From Fibrobacter succinogenes (GTDB lineage: Bacteria > Fibrobacterota > Fibrobacteria > Fibrobacterales > Fibrobacteraceae): a DNA stretch of 32,550 nucleotides. The notes below the pieces were generated by a model. That model did no database searches, was not told where the DNA came from, and saw only the letters and a list, made by a program, of their open reading frames with translations. Shown here one piece after another: positions 15,137 through 23,038 of the stretch. Position 1 is the first letter of the stretch; each line of letters begins with the position of its first letter. The stretch spans positions 1 through 32,550 of the forward strand of contig CACXXH010000029.1 of NCBI GenBank assembly GCA_902771595.1, read 5' to 3'. Position numbers and translations under genes: made by a program.

Positions 15137-16051
15137 ATGAACAGGACGCAGTATCGCCTGATGGCGAAGGATGTCAAGGCCAATCCCGCTAACCTGGCCA
15201 AGTATCGCAAGATTTTCAAGTACGCATACCCGTTTGGCGACAAGGTCTTCAAGCGGCTTATGATCAACCAGATGAACCCCGAGAGGTTTATCGCCTTCCT
15301 GAACGCGATGATGGGGCTGGAAGGTCCGAACAGAATCAAGGAATTCACGTTCCGCATACAGGAAATTCCTACTCTGCCGACGCAGAAGAAACCGATTTTT
15401 GACATCGTGGGCACAAATCAGGCGGATGAACCGATTTTGGTTGAGGTGCAGCAGAACGCTAGCCAGATTTTCATTGATCGTTTGTTTTATTACGTGTCGC
15501 GCACGGTCTCGGTGCTTGTGCCGGAGGGCGCCAGCTACAGACTGCCGCACATCTACGTGCTCTCCATCTTGACGGAGGACCTGTTCGAGAGCGAACCGGA
15601 TACGTACTTCCATCACGTTGCGCTCGCGAAGAACGGGAGGCCGTTCTACAGGAAGTTCGACGGGTTCCTGGTAGAGGTGGACAAGTTCCGCGAAATCGAC
15701 AAGCGCACGCCGGAAGCGAGGCGCGAAAGGTCCGAACGCGCGGATATGTTGCGGTTCCTCATCGATTTGATGGAGGAAAAACCGTTTTCTGACGATATTT
15801 TGCAGAATGAGATGTACGCAAAGTTCGTAAAAGATGTATCTTTAGAGAAGATCGAGGACGAATTGCTCCTTCGGGAGGTTGGCGACATGACTGATATCAA
15901 GTACGAAAAGGAAAGTTCTTATCTGGACGGGATTAGAGATACTGCCAAGCGGATGATTGCCGACGGCAAGCTGTCTAACGAGGAAATAGCTTCTTATTCC
16001 GGCCTTTCCATCGAAGATGTCGTCGTCCTGCGCAGCCAGGCGGAAACTTAG
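15137..16051 (+). CDS. Rpn-family / PD-(D/E)XK nuclease (PDDEXK_2, transposase-like)
   Basis: A 304-residue protein of the Rpn/PDDEXK_2 group: FKRLMINQ near residue 37, the catalytic strand pair DIVGTNQADEPILVEVQQ (D ~89, E ~103, with Gln two residues on in place of the usual Lys, as is normal for this family), and a C-terminal KLSNEEIASYSGLSIEDV helix-turn region. Family members cut DNA and promote recA-independent recombination; many genomes carry multiple degenerate copies. The start is fixed by GGGGAGGAG 6 nt upstream, and the gene is driven by promoter-leader copy 1. Length is complete for the family. It is flanked on both sides by gene fragments, which would fit a role in rearranging this spot, but that is inference. 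Confidence 0.85.
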   Translation: MNRTQYRLMAKDVKANPANLAKYRKIFKYAYPFGDKVFKRLMINQMNPERFIAFLNAMMGLEGPNRIKEFTFRIQEIPTLPTQKKPIFDIVGTNQADEPILVEVQQNASQIFIDRLFYYVSRTVSVLVPEGASYRLPHIYVLSILTEDLFESEPDTYFHHVALAKNGRPFYRKFDGFLVEVDKFREIDKRTPEARRERSERADMLRFLIDLMEEKPFSDDILQNEMYAKFVKDVSLEKIEDELLLREVGDMTDIKYEKESSYLDGIRDTAKRMIADGKLSNEEIASYSGLSIEDVVVLRSQAET

Positions 16052-16056
16052 CGGTT

Positions 16057-16176
16057 TCATGAAATGTGTGGAGGCCGGTCATTTGACGCCTTCGGCGTCC
16101 GTTCAAACAAATCTTGAGCGCTGTCTTGGGGGACTTCTTGAGGGACATCTTGAGGGACAGGTCGCCAAATAATCTG
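16057..16176 (-). pseudogene. 3'-end fragment of a DUF4062/Schlafen-type gene
   Basis: The minus strand reads QIIWRP followed by VPQD, VPQE, VPQD and SAQD tetrapeptides, then an unrelated 17-residue tail and a TGA. IIWRP plus tetrapeptide repeats with a 12-bp period corresponds to residues 398-426 of the protein at 6370-7827, and the stretch gtcgccaaataatc is identical in both. No start, ATPase core or winged helix is present. Confidence 0.6.
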
Positions 16177-16189
16177 CCCTTCGGGATGC

Positions 16190-16215
16190 CGTCCACCACT
16201 AATATTTCGGGTTCC
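16190..16215 (-). pseudogene. Fragment of the wzt Walker B region
   Basis: These 26 nt match 12174-12199 inside wzt at 25 positions and encode EPEILVVD in one minus-strand frame. The following codons do not continue wzt, and the DUF4062-type fragment adjoins in another frame. Confidence 0.55.
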
Positions 16216-16329
16216 GGCCACGGCCGGGCGATATGGCCGAATTTGGCCATTTTTTAGTCGGGAACATCACTTATTAGAAGATGCCGGTTGGATTCCGGTA
16301 GAATTTGAAAAAAGTTGTAAAGTGGGCTT

Positions 16330-16785
16330 GACAAGAAGATAGCGGCCATTTCAAAGCACCAGAAGAACATCTTTGCCGAGGGAGAACTCCAAGAAAATTC
16401 AGTTGTTTCCAAAATGGAAACAACTGCCGCCGATGGCAAAAACTATAATACCAATATCTACAATCTTGATGCCATTATCGCGGTAGGGTACCGCATCAAT
16501 TCAAAAAAAGCCACGATGTTCCGTATCTGGGCCACGCAAGTCCTCAAGGAATATATTATCAAGGGGTTCGCCATGAACGACGAACGCCTCAAAAATCCGG
16601 TAAATTTCTTCGGCAAGGACTACTTCGAGGAGCAGCTCGAGCGTATTCGTGAAATCCGTGCTAGCGAGCGGCGCTTCTACCAGAAGATTACGGATATCTA
16701 TGCCCGGTGCAGCGCGGACTACAGCCCGGATAGCCAAATTACTAAGGATTTTTTTTCAGGGAACCTATTGACAGGTCGCAGTTGA
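16330..16785 (+). pseudogene. RhuM-family gene fragment, truncated at both ends
   Basis: The frame from 16330 reads DKKIAAISKHQKNIFAEGEL, then TTAADGKNY, YNLDAIIAVGYRI, FRIWATQVLKEYIIKGF and DERLKNP, the conserved core of RhuM proteins (virulence-associated, with an N-terminal DNA-binding-like part). A TAA lies a few codons upstream and the N-terminal ~50 residues are missing. At the other end homology stops at SQITKDFF (about 16759), just before promoter-leader copy 2 begins at 16764. A family member would continue for roughly 150 more residues. An ATG at 16414 could start a 123-residue product, but without a proper ribosome site. Function, if any, is lost; it is best read as debris from an earlier insertion. 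Confidence 0.7.
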
Positions 16786-16877
16786 AAAATTATATTAGTG
16801 CACAAGTGAGTAGAATGTGCTCGCAAGAACCAATGAAGACCCGCAATTTCAAGCCTGTTTGCGGGGAGGAGTGAAAG
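16764..16877 (+). promoter_or_regulatory. Promoter-leader cassette, copy 2
   Basis: TTGACA (16768-16773), 17 nt, TATATT (16791-16796), then the same leader with the CCCGCAA/TTGCGGG stem and GGGGAGGAG site, ending at the ATG at 16878. Homology to copy 1 begins at CCTATTGACA and stops at the ATG. The 17-nt spacer is diverged while both hexamers are kept. Confidence 0.8.
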
Positions 16878-17993
16878 ATGAGTGAAGATGCTGTGGCCAA
16901 AGTTGCCAATGCCGGTAGTGCCGGCGCGGCTGTCAAGCCGGATTTTTCCCTGATAGACGAATGTTTGCTGAAATCCAGGATCCACACGATCCGTGGCGTC
17001 AAGGTGATGCTCGACGCCGATTTGGCGGAAATTTATGGGTATTCGACTAAGGCTTTTAACCAGCAAGTGAAAAATAATATCGAAAAATTTGATGAAGATT
17101 TTAGATTTCAGCTCAATAATGACGAATTGGCAGAATTATCGAGAACAAAAATTTTGACCTCGAAACAGGGAAAATCCCCCAAAAAGAGCGATTTTAGCCA
17201 AGTTGATGTTTTGCGGTCAAAAATTTTGACCGCAAACTTGAGTCCCAAAAGCAGAAGCCTTCCTTACGCCTTCACCGAACAGGGCATTTATATGCTCATG
17301 ACTGTGCTCAAAGGCGAACGGGCGGCAGCTCAGAGCAAGGCCCTAATTCGCCTTTTCAAGCAGATGAAGGACTATATTGTCGCAGAGAACATGCAGTTGT
17401 TTGGCTCGGAAAGTCCGCAAATTGCCTCTTATACGATTCAAAATATTAAGGATATCGCTGATATTCGTGGAGAGCTTGCTGAAACTCGTGCGGATGTTTC
17501 CGGAATAAAGTCTGATCTTCAGAAGGTCATGGAAAACTTCATCGATCCGTCGTCTTTCAAGCATTTCCTGATTCTGAACGGGCAGAAATTGGAGGCGGAT
17601 GCCGCCTACGCGCAGATTTACGGCATGACGAAAAAGTCGGTGATTGTGCTGGATAATTACGTAGATGTCAAAACATTGGACTTGCTGCGGTGCGTACCCA
17701 AGGGCGTGTCGGTGACTATCTTTAGCGACCAATATGGTAAAACCTACTTGACCGACAGCATGGTGGCTGATTTCAAAGCAGTGCGTCCGGATGTCGCCTT
17801 TGATGTAAAATCTGCTGGGAACATGTTCCACGACCGCTACATTTACTTGGATTACGGGCAAGATAGCGAAAAGCTTTTCCACTGCGGGGCATCTTCAAAA
17901 GATGCTGGCGGCAAGGTAACGACAATTATGCAAATAGAACGCCCGGAGGTGTACCATCCGCTGATTGAATCGTTGGAAAAAGAAGAACCTTAG
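16878..17993 (+). CDS. ORF6N-domain protein with C-terminal PLD-like domain
   Basis: A 371-residue protein. Residues ~32-165 are an ORF6N (KilA-N-related) DNA-binding domain: IHTIRGVKVMLDADLAEIYG, TKAFNQQVKNNIEKF, FRFQL, then YAFTEQGIYMLMTVLKGERA. A linker helix (~185-225) leads to a C-terminal phospholipase-D-like domain ending in FHDRYIYLDYG and FHCGASSKDAG, with one HxR rather than a full HxK motif. Such proteins are common in Bacteroidetes and Fibrobacter accessory regions and prophages, usually annotated as DNA-binding or toxin-like; their activity is unproven. The first ~30 residues are Ala/Gly-rich and may be an added leader. GGGGAGGAG lies 6 nt upstream. Driven by promoter-leader copy 2, which it shares with the Rpn-type gene. 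Confidence 0.8.
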   Translation: MSEDAVAKVANAGSAGAAVKPDFSLIDECLLKSRIHTIRGVKVMLDADLAEIYGYSTKAFNQQVKNNIEKFDEDFRFQLNNDELAELSRTKILTSKQGKSPKKSDFSQVDVLRSKILTANLSPKSRSLPYAFTEQGIYMLMTVLKGERAAAQSKALIRLFKQMKDYIVAENMQLFGSESPQIASYTIQNIKDIADIRGELAETRADVSGIKSDLQKVMENFIDPSSFKHFLILNGQKLEADAAYAQIYGMTKKSVIVLDNYVDVKTLDLLRCVPKGVSVTIFSDQYGKTYLTDSMVADFKAVRPDVAFDVKSAGNMFHDRYIYLDYGQDSEKLFHCGASSKDAGGKVTTIMQIERPEVYHPLIESLEKEEP

Positions 17994-18114
17994 CCGGAGT
18001 CGCGTTAGGCCTCCAGCCTGCTGGGGAAACGCCCAAAAAGAAAATTTACTGCACCTACTGCTTTTATTGAAATTTTAATGTATATTGTAGGTATATCAAA
18101 ATTGTGAGATTGAA

Positions 18115-18438
18115 TTGGATATTCTTTTTGAAGACAAAGACTTGAAGAAATGCGCTACCGATAGGGCGTTTGCGCTGAAAAAGCTTGGCCAACGGCGTGC
18201 CCTGCGCTATGTTGACCGCTTGGCCCAAATTAGCGATGCGGCTAATTTTGAATCTTTGCGGGGATTGCCGGGCCATTATCACGATTTGGTTGGAAATCGT
18301 GCTGGTCAGTGGGCCTGCGATTTGGATCAGCCGTATAGGTTGATTTTTAAAAGTACGAACGAGGGGCCCGTTGCTCAAATTGTGTGGGCCAAAGAGCGTG
18401 TGGCAAAGATGCTGGAAATCGTAGATTATCATGGGTAG
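18115..18438 (+). CDS. higB: RelE/HigB-family toxin
   Basis: A 107-residue HigB-type mRNA interferase: KDLKKCATDRAFALKKLGQRRA, LRGLPGHYHDLVGNRAGQWACDLDQPYRLIF, and a C-terminal WAKERVAKMLEIVDYH, all typical of host-inhibition (HigB/RelE) toxins that cleave mRNA at the ribosome. No ATG is available; TTG at 18115 is the only sensible start for a family-length product, and only a weak GAG lies upstream, so toxin translation is probably kept low. A -10 TATATT lies at 18081-18086, with CTGCTT 17 nt before it as a poor -35. The antitoxin gene follows after 8 nt, the normal toxin-first order of higBA. Confidence 0.85.
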   Translation: MDILFEDKDLKKCATDRAFALKKLGQRRALRYVDRLAQISDAANFESLRGLPGHYHDLVGNRAGQWACDLDQPYRLIFKSTNEGPVAQIVWAKERVAKMLEIVDYHG

Positions 18439-18446
18439 GCGTAAGT

Positions 18447-19442
18447 ATGAACGAAAACAAGATTAAATTGTGGCATGTTCCTTCTCCGGGAAGGGAATTG
18501 GCCGAAAAACTCGAAGAAATGGGCCTTGATGCGAATGACCTGGCTGCGCGTATGGGCTACACGCCCAAGGCGGTGAACGATATTTTGCAAGGGAATTGCC
18601 GCATTACGCCGGATGTGGCGATTATGCTGGAAATGATTACGGATATCCCGGCAATCTATTGGCTGCGTCGTCAGATGTCTTATGACGAATTCCTTTCTCG
18701 CGAAAAAATCAAGGCTTCGCTTACGGACCAGTCCCTTTGGAAGAAGTCTTTTCCTTCGGAAATGAATGTCCGCAAATGGGTGCAGTATAAAAAAGACGAT
18801 GAAAGGTCTTTGATGCCTCTTCTCAAGTTCTTTGCGGTGGCGTCTCCGCAGGCATGGGATGGGTACTATAAGGATGCCCGGCTGAAGGTGGCGTTCCGTA
18901 TTTCGCTGGCCGATGTCAAGGACCCGTATGCGACTTCGGCGTGGATTCGCCGTGGCGAGATTCTTTCGGATCGCGACCCGATGGAAAAGCAGGAGCAGAT
19001 TCCTGTGCGCAAGCGCCTGAAGGCGGCTCTCCCCGAGATTATCGCGTTTGCTGCTGCGAACAAGACTTTGCCGAAGAGCGCGAAAAAGATAACCTACTGG
19101 ACCCCTGAAGCGGAAGTTGTTGACGATTGCATGACTGGCTTGCAGGAATTATGCCGCAAAATCGGAATTCGCGTGCTGTTCGTGCAGAACTTCAAGAGCG
19201 CTCCGATTCATGGCATGTACCGTTGGTACAAGGATGTGCCGCTGATTCAACTGCATGACCGTTTCAAGAAGCGTGAAACGATGTGGTTCACGTTCTTCCA
19301 CGAGTTGGCGCATGTGCTGTACCACGGCAAGAAGGGTATCTGCCTGCAGAACATTGAAATCACGCATAACTACCCCGAAAAAGAGGACGAGGCCAACGCC
19401 TTTGCTCAGAAGTGTATGGTGGATGCGGGCTTTAATGTGTAG
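18447..19442 (+). CDS. higA: HigA-type antitoxin fused to an ImmA/IrrE (M78) metallopeptidase domain, apparently C-terminally truncated
   Basis: A 331-residue protein. An N-terminal Xre/HigA helix-turn-helix (~14-75: GRELAEKLEEMGLDANDLAARMG, then KAVNDILQG) is followed by a long helical region and a C-terminal ImmA/IrrE-like domain with the zinc motif FFHELAHVLYH (H285, E286, H289) and a downstream EDEANAFA acidic segment. Such antitoxins bind the operator and may be cleaved or may cleave partners. The domain normally continues for tens of residues after EANAFA; here it stops 11 residues later, only 21 bp from the end of convergent wzm, so the island border probably cut the gene. The start at 18447 is the first ATG that keeps the HTH, 8 nt after the toxin stop. 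Confidence 0.8.
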   Translation: MNENKIKLWHVPSPGRELAEKLEEMGLDANDLAARMGYTPKAVNDILQGNCRITPDVAIMLEMITDIPAIYWLRRQMSYDEFLSREKIKASLTDQSLWKKSFPSEMNVRKWVQYKKDDERSLMPLLKFFAVASPQAWDGYYKDARLKVAFRISLADVKDPYATSAWIRRGEILSDRDPMEKQEQIPVRKRLKAALPEIIAFAAANKTLPKSAKKITYWTPEAEVVDDCMTGLQELCRKIGIRVLFVQNFKSAPIHGMYRWYKDVPLIQLHDRFKKRETMWFTFFHELAHVLYHGKKGICLQNIEITHNYPEKEDEANAFAQKCMVDAGFNV

Positions 19443-19463
19443 TGGTCGCGGTTTTGCTTTGCG

Positions 19464-20327
19464 TTACACCGTGTCCATGAATGTGCGCTGTATCTTGTTG
19501 AATACGATTACGCCCAGGGCCAGGATGAAGACGGCGAAGCCGGCGGTGTAGCCGAGTGCGGCCCAGCTGAATTCGCCCACGCCGAGCATGCCGAACTTGA
19601 ACGTCTCCATGATGCTGGTAAGCGGGTTTGCCTGCATGAGCATTTTGAGACGCTGGTCTTCGATGGTGCTGAGCGGGTAAATCACCGGAGTCGCGTACAT
19701 CCACAGCTGCACAATGAAGTTCAGCAAGAATGTGAGGTCGCGGTACTTGGTGGTGAGGCTGCTGAACAGTACGCCGAATCCAAGGGCGAGCGCGGCGATG
19801 AGCGCTATGAGCACGGGTGTGAGCAGTGCGTACAAATTAGGGTGTACGGGTGCGTCGGTGAATATCATGTAGTACGCGAACACCAGGAAGAACAGGCCCA
19901 TCTGTATGCTGAGTCGTACGAGGTTGCTCGTGACGGTAGCAAGCGGCACCACGAGGCGCGGGAAATACACCTTGCCGAACATGTTCGCGTTTTCGATAAA
20001 CGTTTTGCTCGTCTGGTTCAGGCATTCCGAAAAATATGTCCAGAGGCAGATGCCGGCGAGGTAGAACAGCGGTTGCGGCAAACCGTCGGTAGAAATTTTC
20101 GCAATGCCGCCGAACACGACCATGAACATGATGGTCGTCATGATGGGTTGAATAAAGAACCACAGCGGGCCGAGAATGGTCTGCTTGTACCACGTGACAA
20201 TGTCGCGCTTCACGAACATGCGGTACAGATCGCGGTACTGCCACAGTTCGCCGAAGTCTACCGAGAGTAGGCTTGACTTTGGCTTGATAACAGTTGTCCA
20301 TTCGCTTGCTTGCATTTTGCGGCTCAC
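19464..20327 (-). CDS. wzm: O-antigen/polysaccharide ABC exporter membrane subunit
   Basis: A 287-residue ABC-2-type permease with about six membrane segments: RDIVTWYKQTILGPLWFFIQP and MVVFGG at the first, then AGICLWTYFSECLNQ, NANMFGKVYFPR, TSNLVRLSIQMG and LNFIVQLWMYATPVIYP. This is the Wzm/TagG pattern. Together with Wzt it moves a completed undecaprenyl-linked polysaccharide across the inner membrane. The GTG start at 20327 overlaps the stop of the AAA+ gene by 4 nt (GTGA); an ATG four codons in (20315) is the alternative. Wzt, the ATPase partner, is 6.7 kb downstream beyond the accessory island and now has its own promoter. Confidence 0.9.
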   Translation of the reverse strand: MSRKMQASEWTTVIKPKSSLLSVDFGELWQYRDLYRMFVKRDIVTWYKQTILGPLWFFIQPIMTTIMFMVVFGGIAKISTDGLPQPLFYLAGICLWTYFSECLNQTSKTFIENANMFGKVYFPRLVVPLATVTSNLVRLSIQMGLFFLVFAYYMIFTDAPVHPNLYALLTPVLIALIAALALGFGVLFSSLTTKYRDLTFLLNFIVQLWMYATPVIYPLSTIEDQRLKMLMQANPLTSIMETFKFGMLGVGEFSWAALGYTAGFAVFILALGVIVFNKIQRTFMDTV

Positions 20328-22114
20328 TCAAAATCTGATACGGTAAGGTAACTCACGTCGACTTTGCCCAAGTCCGGGGCGGCGGCGAGGCGGTTGGCCT
20401 GTTTCTCGATGACTTTTTCGAAAAGGTTGCGCACGTAGCGGCCGTTGCCGAATCGGTTGTCTTTGTTGCGCACTGCGGTGGCGATGCATGCCTTCATGGC
20501 GCGTGATGCGGCTTCGCCCATCTTGTAATCGTACTTTTCGAGCAGACCCCGGAATATTTGTGCGAGTTCGTCTTCGGTGTAGTCGGGGAATTCGATATAC
20601 CTGTTGAAACGCGAGGAGAGGCCTGGGTTGGAATTCACGAACTTCTTGATTTCGTCGGTGTACCCGGCGATGATGACCACGAGTCTGTCGCGGTCGTCTT
20701 CCATGCGCTTGAGGAGGGTATCGATAGCCTCTTGCCCGTAGTCGTTTTCGGCGCTGCGCGAAAGGGTGTAGGCTTCGTCAATGAACAAGACGCCATCGAG
20801 CGCACTGTCGATTACTTTGTTTGTTTTTATGGCGGTTTGGCCCATGTAGCCGGCTACGAGGTCTGCTCGCGTGGCTTCTACCAGGTGGCCTTTGGCGAGG
20901 ACCCCTAGGTCTCTGAAGATTTCGGCCATGATGCGCGCGATGGTTGTTTTGCCTGTGCCGGGATTGCCGGAAAATACCAGGTGGTACGATGTCGGCGGTA
21001 CGGAGAATCCTTTCTTTTTGCGTTCGTTCTGCACGCGCAGAAAGTTGTGGAACGTGATGACTTCGCGTTTGACCGTAGAAAGCCCGATGAGCGAATCGAG
21101 TTTGCGGACGGCTTCGCCGATGGAACCGGGAGCGCTCCTGTTTACAGGAGTCATTTTGTTGACTGCATTTTGGAGCGGCGTGTTCTTGTAGTTTACCGTG
21201 CGGGTGGAGCACTTTATGGCAGCGGGGCGGCGCAGCGGAATTCGGTTGTTGCCGATGTGGCGTTCAAGGTGCTGCAGCCACTGAACTTCGGACGGGGTGA
21301 GTTTCCCGTCGATGTTGGCAAGCGCTGCCGAGTAATCGTACATGAGGCGCATGTACTTGCGGACGGCATCGGGCGAGAATTCCGAGAATATCGAGGCGAA
21401 CAGGAACAGTTCCCCGGATTCGTTGAGTTGGGCGTGGTTCTTTTCGAGGCCTACGATGAGCTCGCCGATATCGACTTCGCGGTTGACGAATGTCTGGAGC
21501 ACAAGGCGGTTCCAGTCCGTAGAGGCGGGGGCGTTTGTGCGCAGGCGTAACATCAGCGATACGAACCCGCAAGATTCAAACGTGTCAAGGCTTATTTCGT
21601 GCCCGAGTTTTGCCGAAAGGAAGTTGATGTCAGAAAGGAAAATGGTTGAAAGTTCCTGGAAGGCGTCGGTGCCGCCAGTTCCGATGGTAAAGTGGTTGCG
21701 CAGTTTTTCGGCTACGCCGTCGTAGGTGAGAAAGTCCTTGAAAAAGTTTGCGATTGCCGTAACCGAGGGGCTTATCTTTGTCATGTATTTGATGAGCCTC
21801 GGGTCGATTTTTCCTTCGGGTGTAACGGCGACTGCGTACTGCGAGTCGCCGCCCGCGGTTGCCTCGAATGGGGTGGTCAAGACTTCTTTCATTAGGTCGG
21901 CTACCTGCTGACCTGTTTCGGTTTCGCGGTAGCGTGTCCAGATGTGAAATCCGATAATGGCGATAATGAGAACGGCGACGGCAAAGAACAGGTATGCGGC
22001 AGGCCCAAGGACATGAGTGAGCTTCACAATGCCGAAAAAGCTGGCCAGCAAGATTATCGTGAGGACACTGGTCAGGCCCGCGAGCATGTTTTGGTTCGTT
22101 TTTCTTCTAGGCAT
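20324..22114 (-). CDS. Membrane-anchored CbbX/SpoVK-type AAA+ ATPase with TerB-like region
   Basis: A 596-residue protein. Two N-terminal membrane helices (~10-30, 37-58) are followed by a helical TerB-like region (~115-285, with NIDGKLTPSEVQWLQHLE) and a C-terminal AAA+ module: LIGLSTVKREV, Walker A SGNPGTGKT (382-390), a pore-loop-like GYMGQT (422-427), Walker B VLFIDEAY (442-449), sensor region IIAGYTDE and arginine-finger SRF (501-503). This AAA+ class (CbbX, SpoVK) remodels protein complexes. It sits between a GT2 gene (6-nt gap) and wzm (4-nt overlap), so a role in remodelling the polysaccharide synthesis/export machinery is suggested. That is inference; no such role is established for it. 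GC-rich, like its neighbours. Confidence 0.8.
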   Translation of the reverse strand: MPRRKTNQNMLAGLTSVLTIILLASFFGIVKLTHVLGPAAYLFFAVAVLIIAIIGFHIWTRYRETETGQQVADLMKEVLTTPFEATAGGDSQYAVAVTPEGKIDPRLIKYMTKISPSVTAIANFFKDFLTYDGVAEKLRNHFTIGTGGTDAFQELSTIFLSDINFLSAKLGHEISLDTFESCGFVSLMLRLRTNAPASTDWNRLVLQTFVNREVDIGELIVGLEKNHAQLNESGELFLFASIFSEFSPDAVRKYMRLMYDYSAALANIDGKLTPSEVQWLQHLERHIGNNRIPLRRPAAIKCSTRTVNYKNTPLQNAVNKMTPVNRSAPGSIGEAVRKLDSLIGLSTVKREVITFHNFLRVQNERKKKGFSVPPTSYHLVFSGNPGTGKTTIARIMAEIFRDLGVLAKGHLVEATRADLVAGYMGQTAIKTNKVIDSALDGVLFIDEAYTLSRSAENDYGQEAIDTLLKRMEDDRDRLVVIIAGYTDEIKKFVNSNPGLSSRFNRYIEFPDYTEDELAQIFRGLLEKYDYKMGEAASRAMKACIATAVRNKDNRFGNGRYVRNLFEKVIEKQANRLAAAPDLGKVDVSYLTVSDFE

Positions 22115-22120
22115 ATTCTG

Positions 22121-23038
22121 CTACGTTCGCTCGCGTACAACGTATTGCGGTGACTGGTTGATGCTGATGTAGATGCGGCCCACGTATTCACCGATGAGCC
22201 CGAGCAAGAGCATGATCATGCCGCCCAGGAAAAGCAGTGTGGCGAGCATGCTGGTGTAGCCTACCGGGACTTCGGGGAACATGAGTTTCTTGTAGACGAT
22301 GAAAATGCCCGCGGCAAATCCGATGATGGCGCAGAGGAGCCCGATGAATGTCGCGGCGCGGAGCGGCTTGACGGAAAACGCGGTGAAGCCGTTTATCCAG
22401 AGCCCGATAAGGCCTGCGAAGGTGTAGCCCGATTCGCCTTCGATGCGGCGGCGGTGCTGGACTTCTACGTTGCCCAGGTTCTTTGTCGCGCGGAAAACAA
22501 GGCCGCTTATATAGGCGAACGGATGAGGGTAGCGCACGATCTCTTCGACGATGAACTTGCGCATTATAAAGAAGCTCGTAGTGCGCAGCGTCTTGGGCTG
22601 GCCGATGATGTTCTCGGCCATCTTCTTGTTGACCCAAGTGCCAAAGCGGCGGAAGAGGTGCTGTGCGGAATGCTCGTAGTAGCCGTACACTACGTCGTAG
22701 CCTTCTTCGAGTTTGTCGACGAGCTTGAATGTTTCGCTGGCGGGAGTTTGGCCGTCATCGTCAAGGCTTATCACGTAATCGCCGGAGGCTTGCGCATAAC
22801 CGGCCATCAGGGCGCAGTGCTGCCCGAAGTTTTTGGCGAGGCAGATTCCCTTGATGCGGCTGTCGCTGGCGGCGAGTCCCTTGATGACCTGCCACACGCC
22901 ATCGGGGCTGCAGTCGTTTACGAGAATGATTTCGTAGTCGAATTCGGGGCGAGCAACCACGGTTTCGCGGATTTCTTGCACCACGGTTTCGATGGTGTTC
23001 TCGCTGCGGTAACAGGGGATTACAAACGAGAGTTTCAT
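22121..23038 (-). CDS. GT2 glycosyltransferase of the DPM1/GtrB/ArnC type
   Basis: A 305-residue enzyme. The GT-A domain (1-~225) has KLSFVIPCYRSENTI, the LVNDCSPDG nucleotide-binding strand, SLDDDGQTP (the DDD metal site), and the acceptor-loop region with QHRRRIEGESGY. Two C-terminal membrane helices (~235-260, 268-295) follow, as in enzymes that move a sugar from its nucleotide to undecaprenyl phosphate at the cytoplasmic face. The product would be a lipid-linked sugar for periplasmic modification, or the first sugar of a polysaccharide. The start at 23038 overlaps the oxidoreductase stop (ATGA) and has GGGAGAA upstream; the longer frame to 23122 is not homologous to the family. Which polyprenyl sugar is made is not known. 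Confidence 0.85.
   Translation of the reverse strand: MKLSFVIPCYRSENTIETVVQEIRETVVARPEFDYEIILVNDCSPDGVWQVIKGLAASDSRIKGICLAKNFGQHCALMAGYAQASGDYVISLDDDGQTPASETFKLVDKLEEGYDVVYGYYEHSAQHLFRRFGTWVNKKMAENIIGQPKTLRTTSFFIMRKFIVEEIVRYPHPFAYISGLVFRATKNLGNVEVQHRRRIEGESGYTFAGLIGLWINGFTAFSVKPLRAATFIGLLCAIIGFAAGIFIVYKKLMFPEVPVGYTSMLATLLFLGGMIMLLLGLIGEYVGRIYISINQSPQYVVRERT

Noticed and set aside
16254..16439. 61-codon minus-strand frame as a small gene
   Set aside because: It is antisense to the RhuM fragment and has no ribosome site or recognisable sequence.
19443..19463. Terminator between convergent higA and wzm
   Set aside because: The 21-bp gap has no stem-loop; transcripts probably run into each other.
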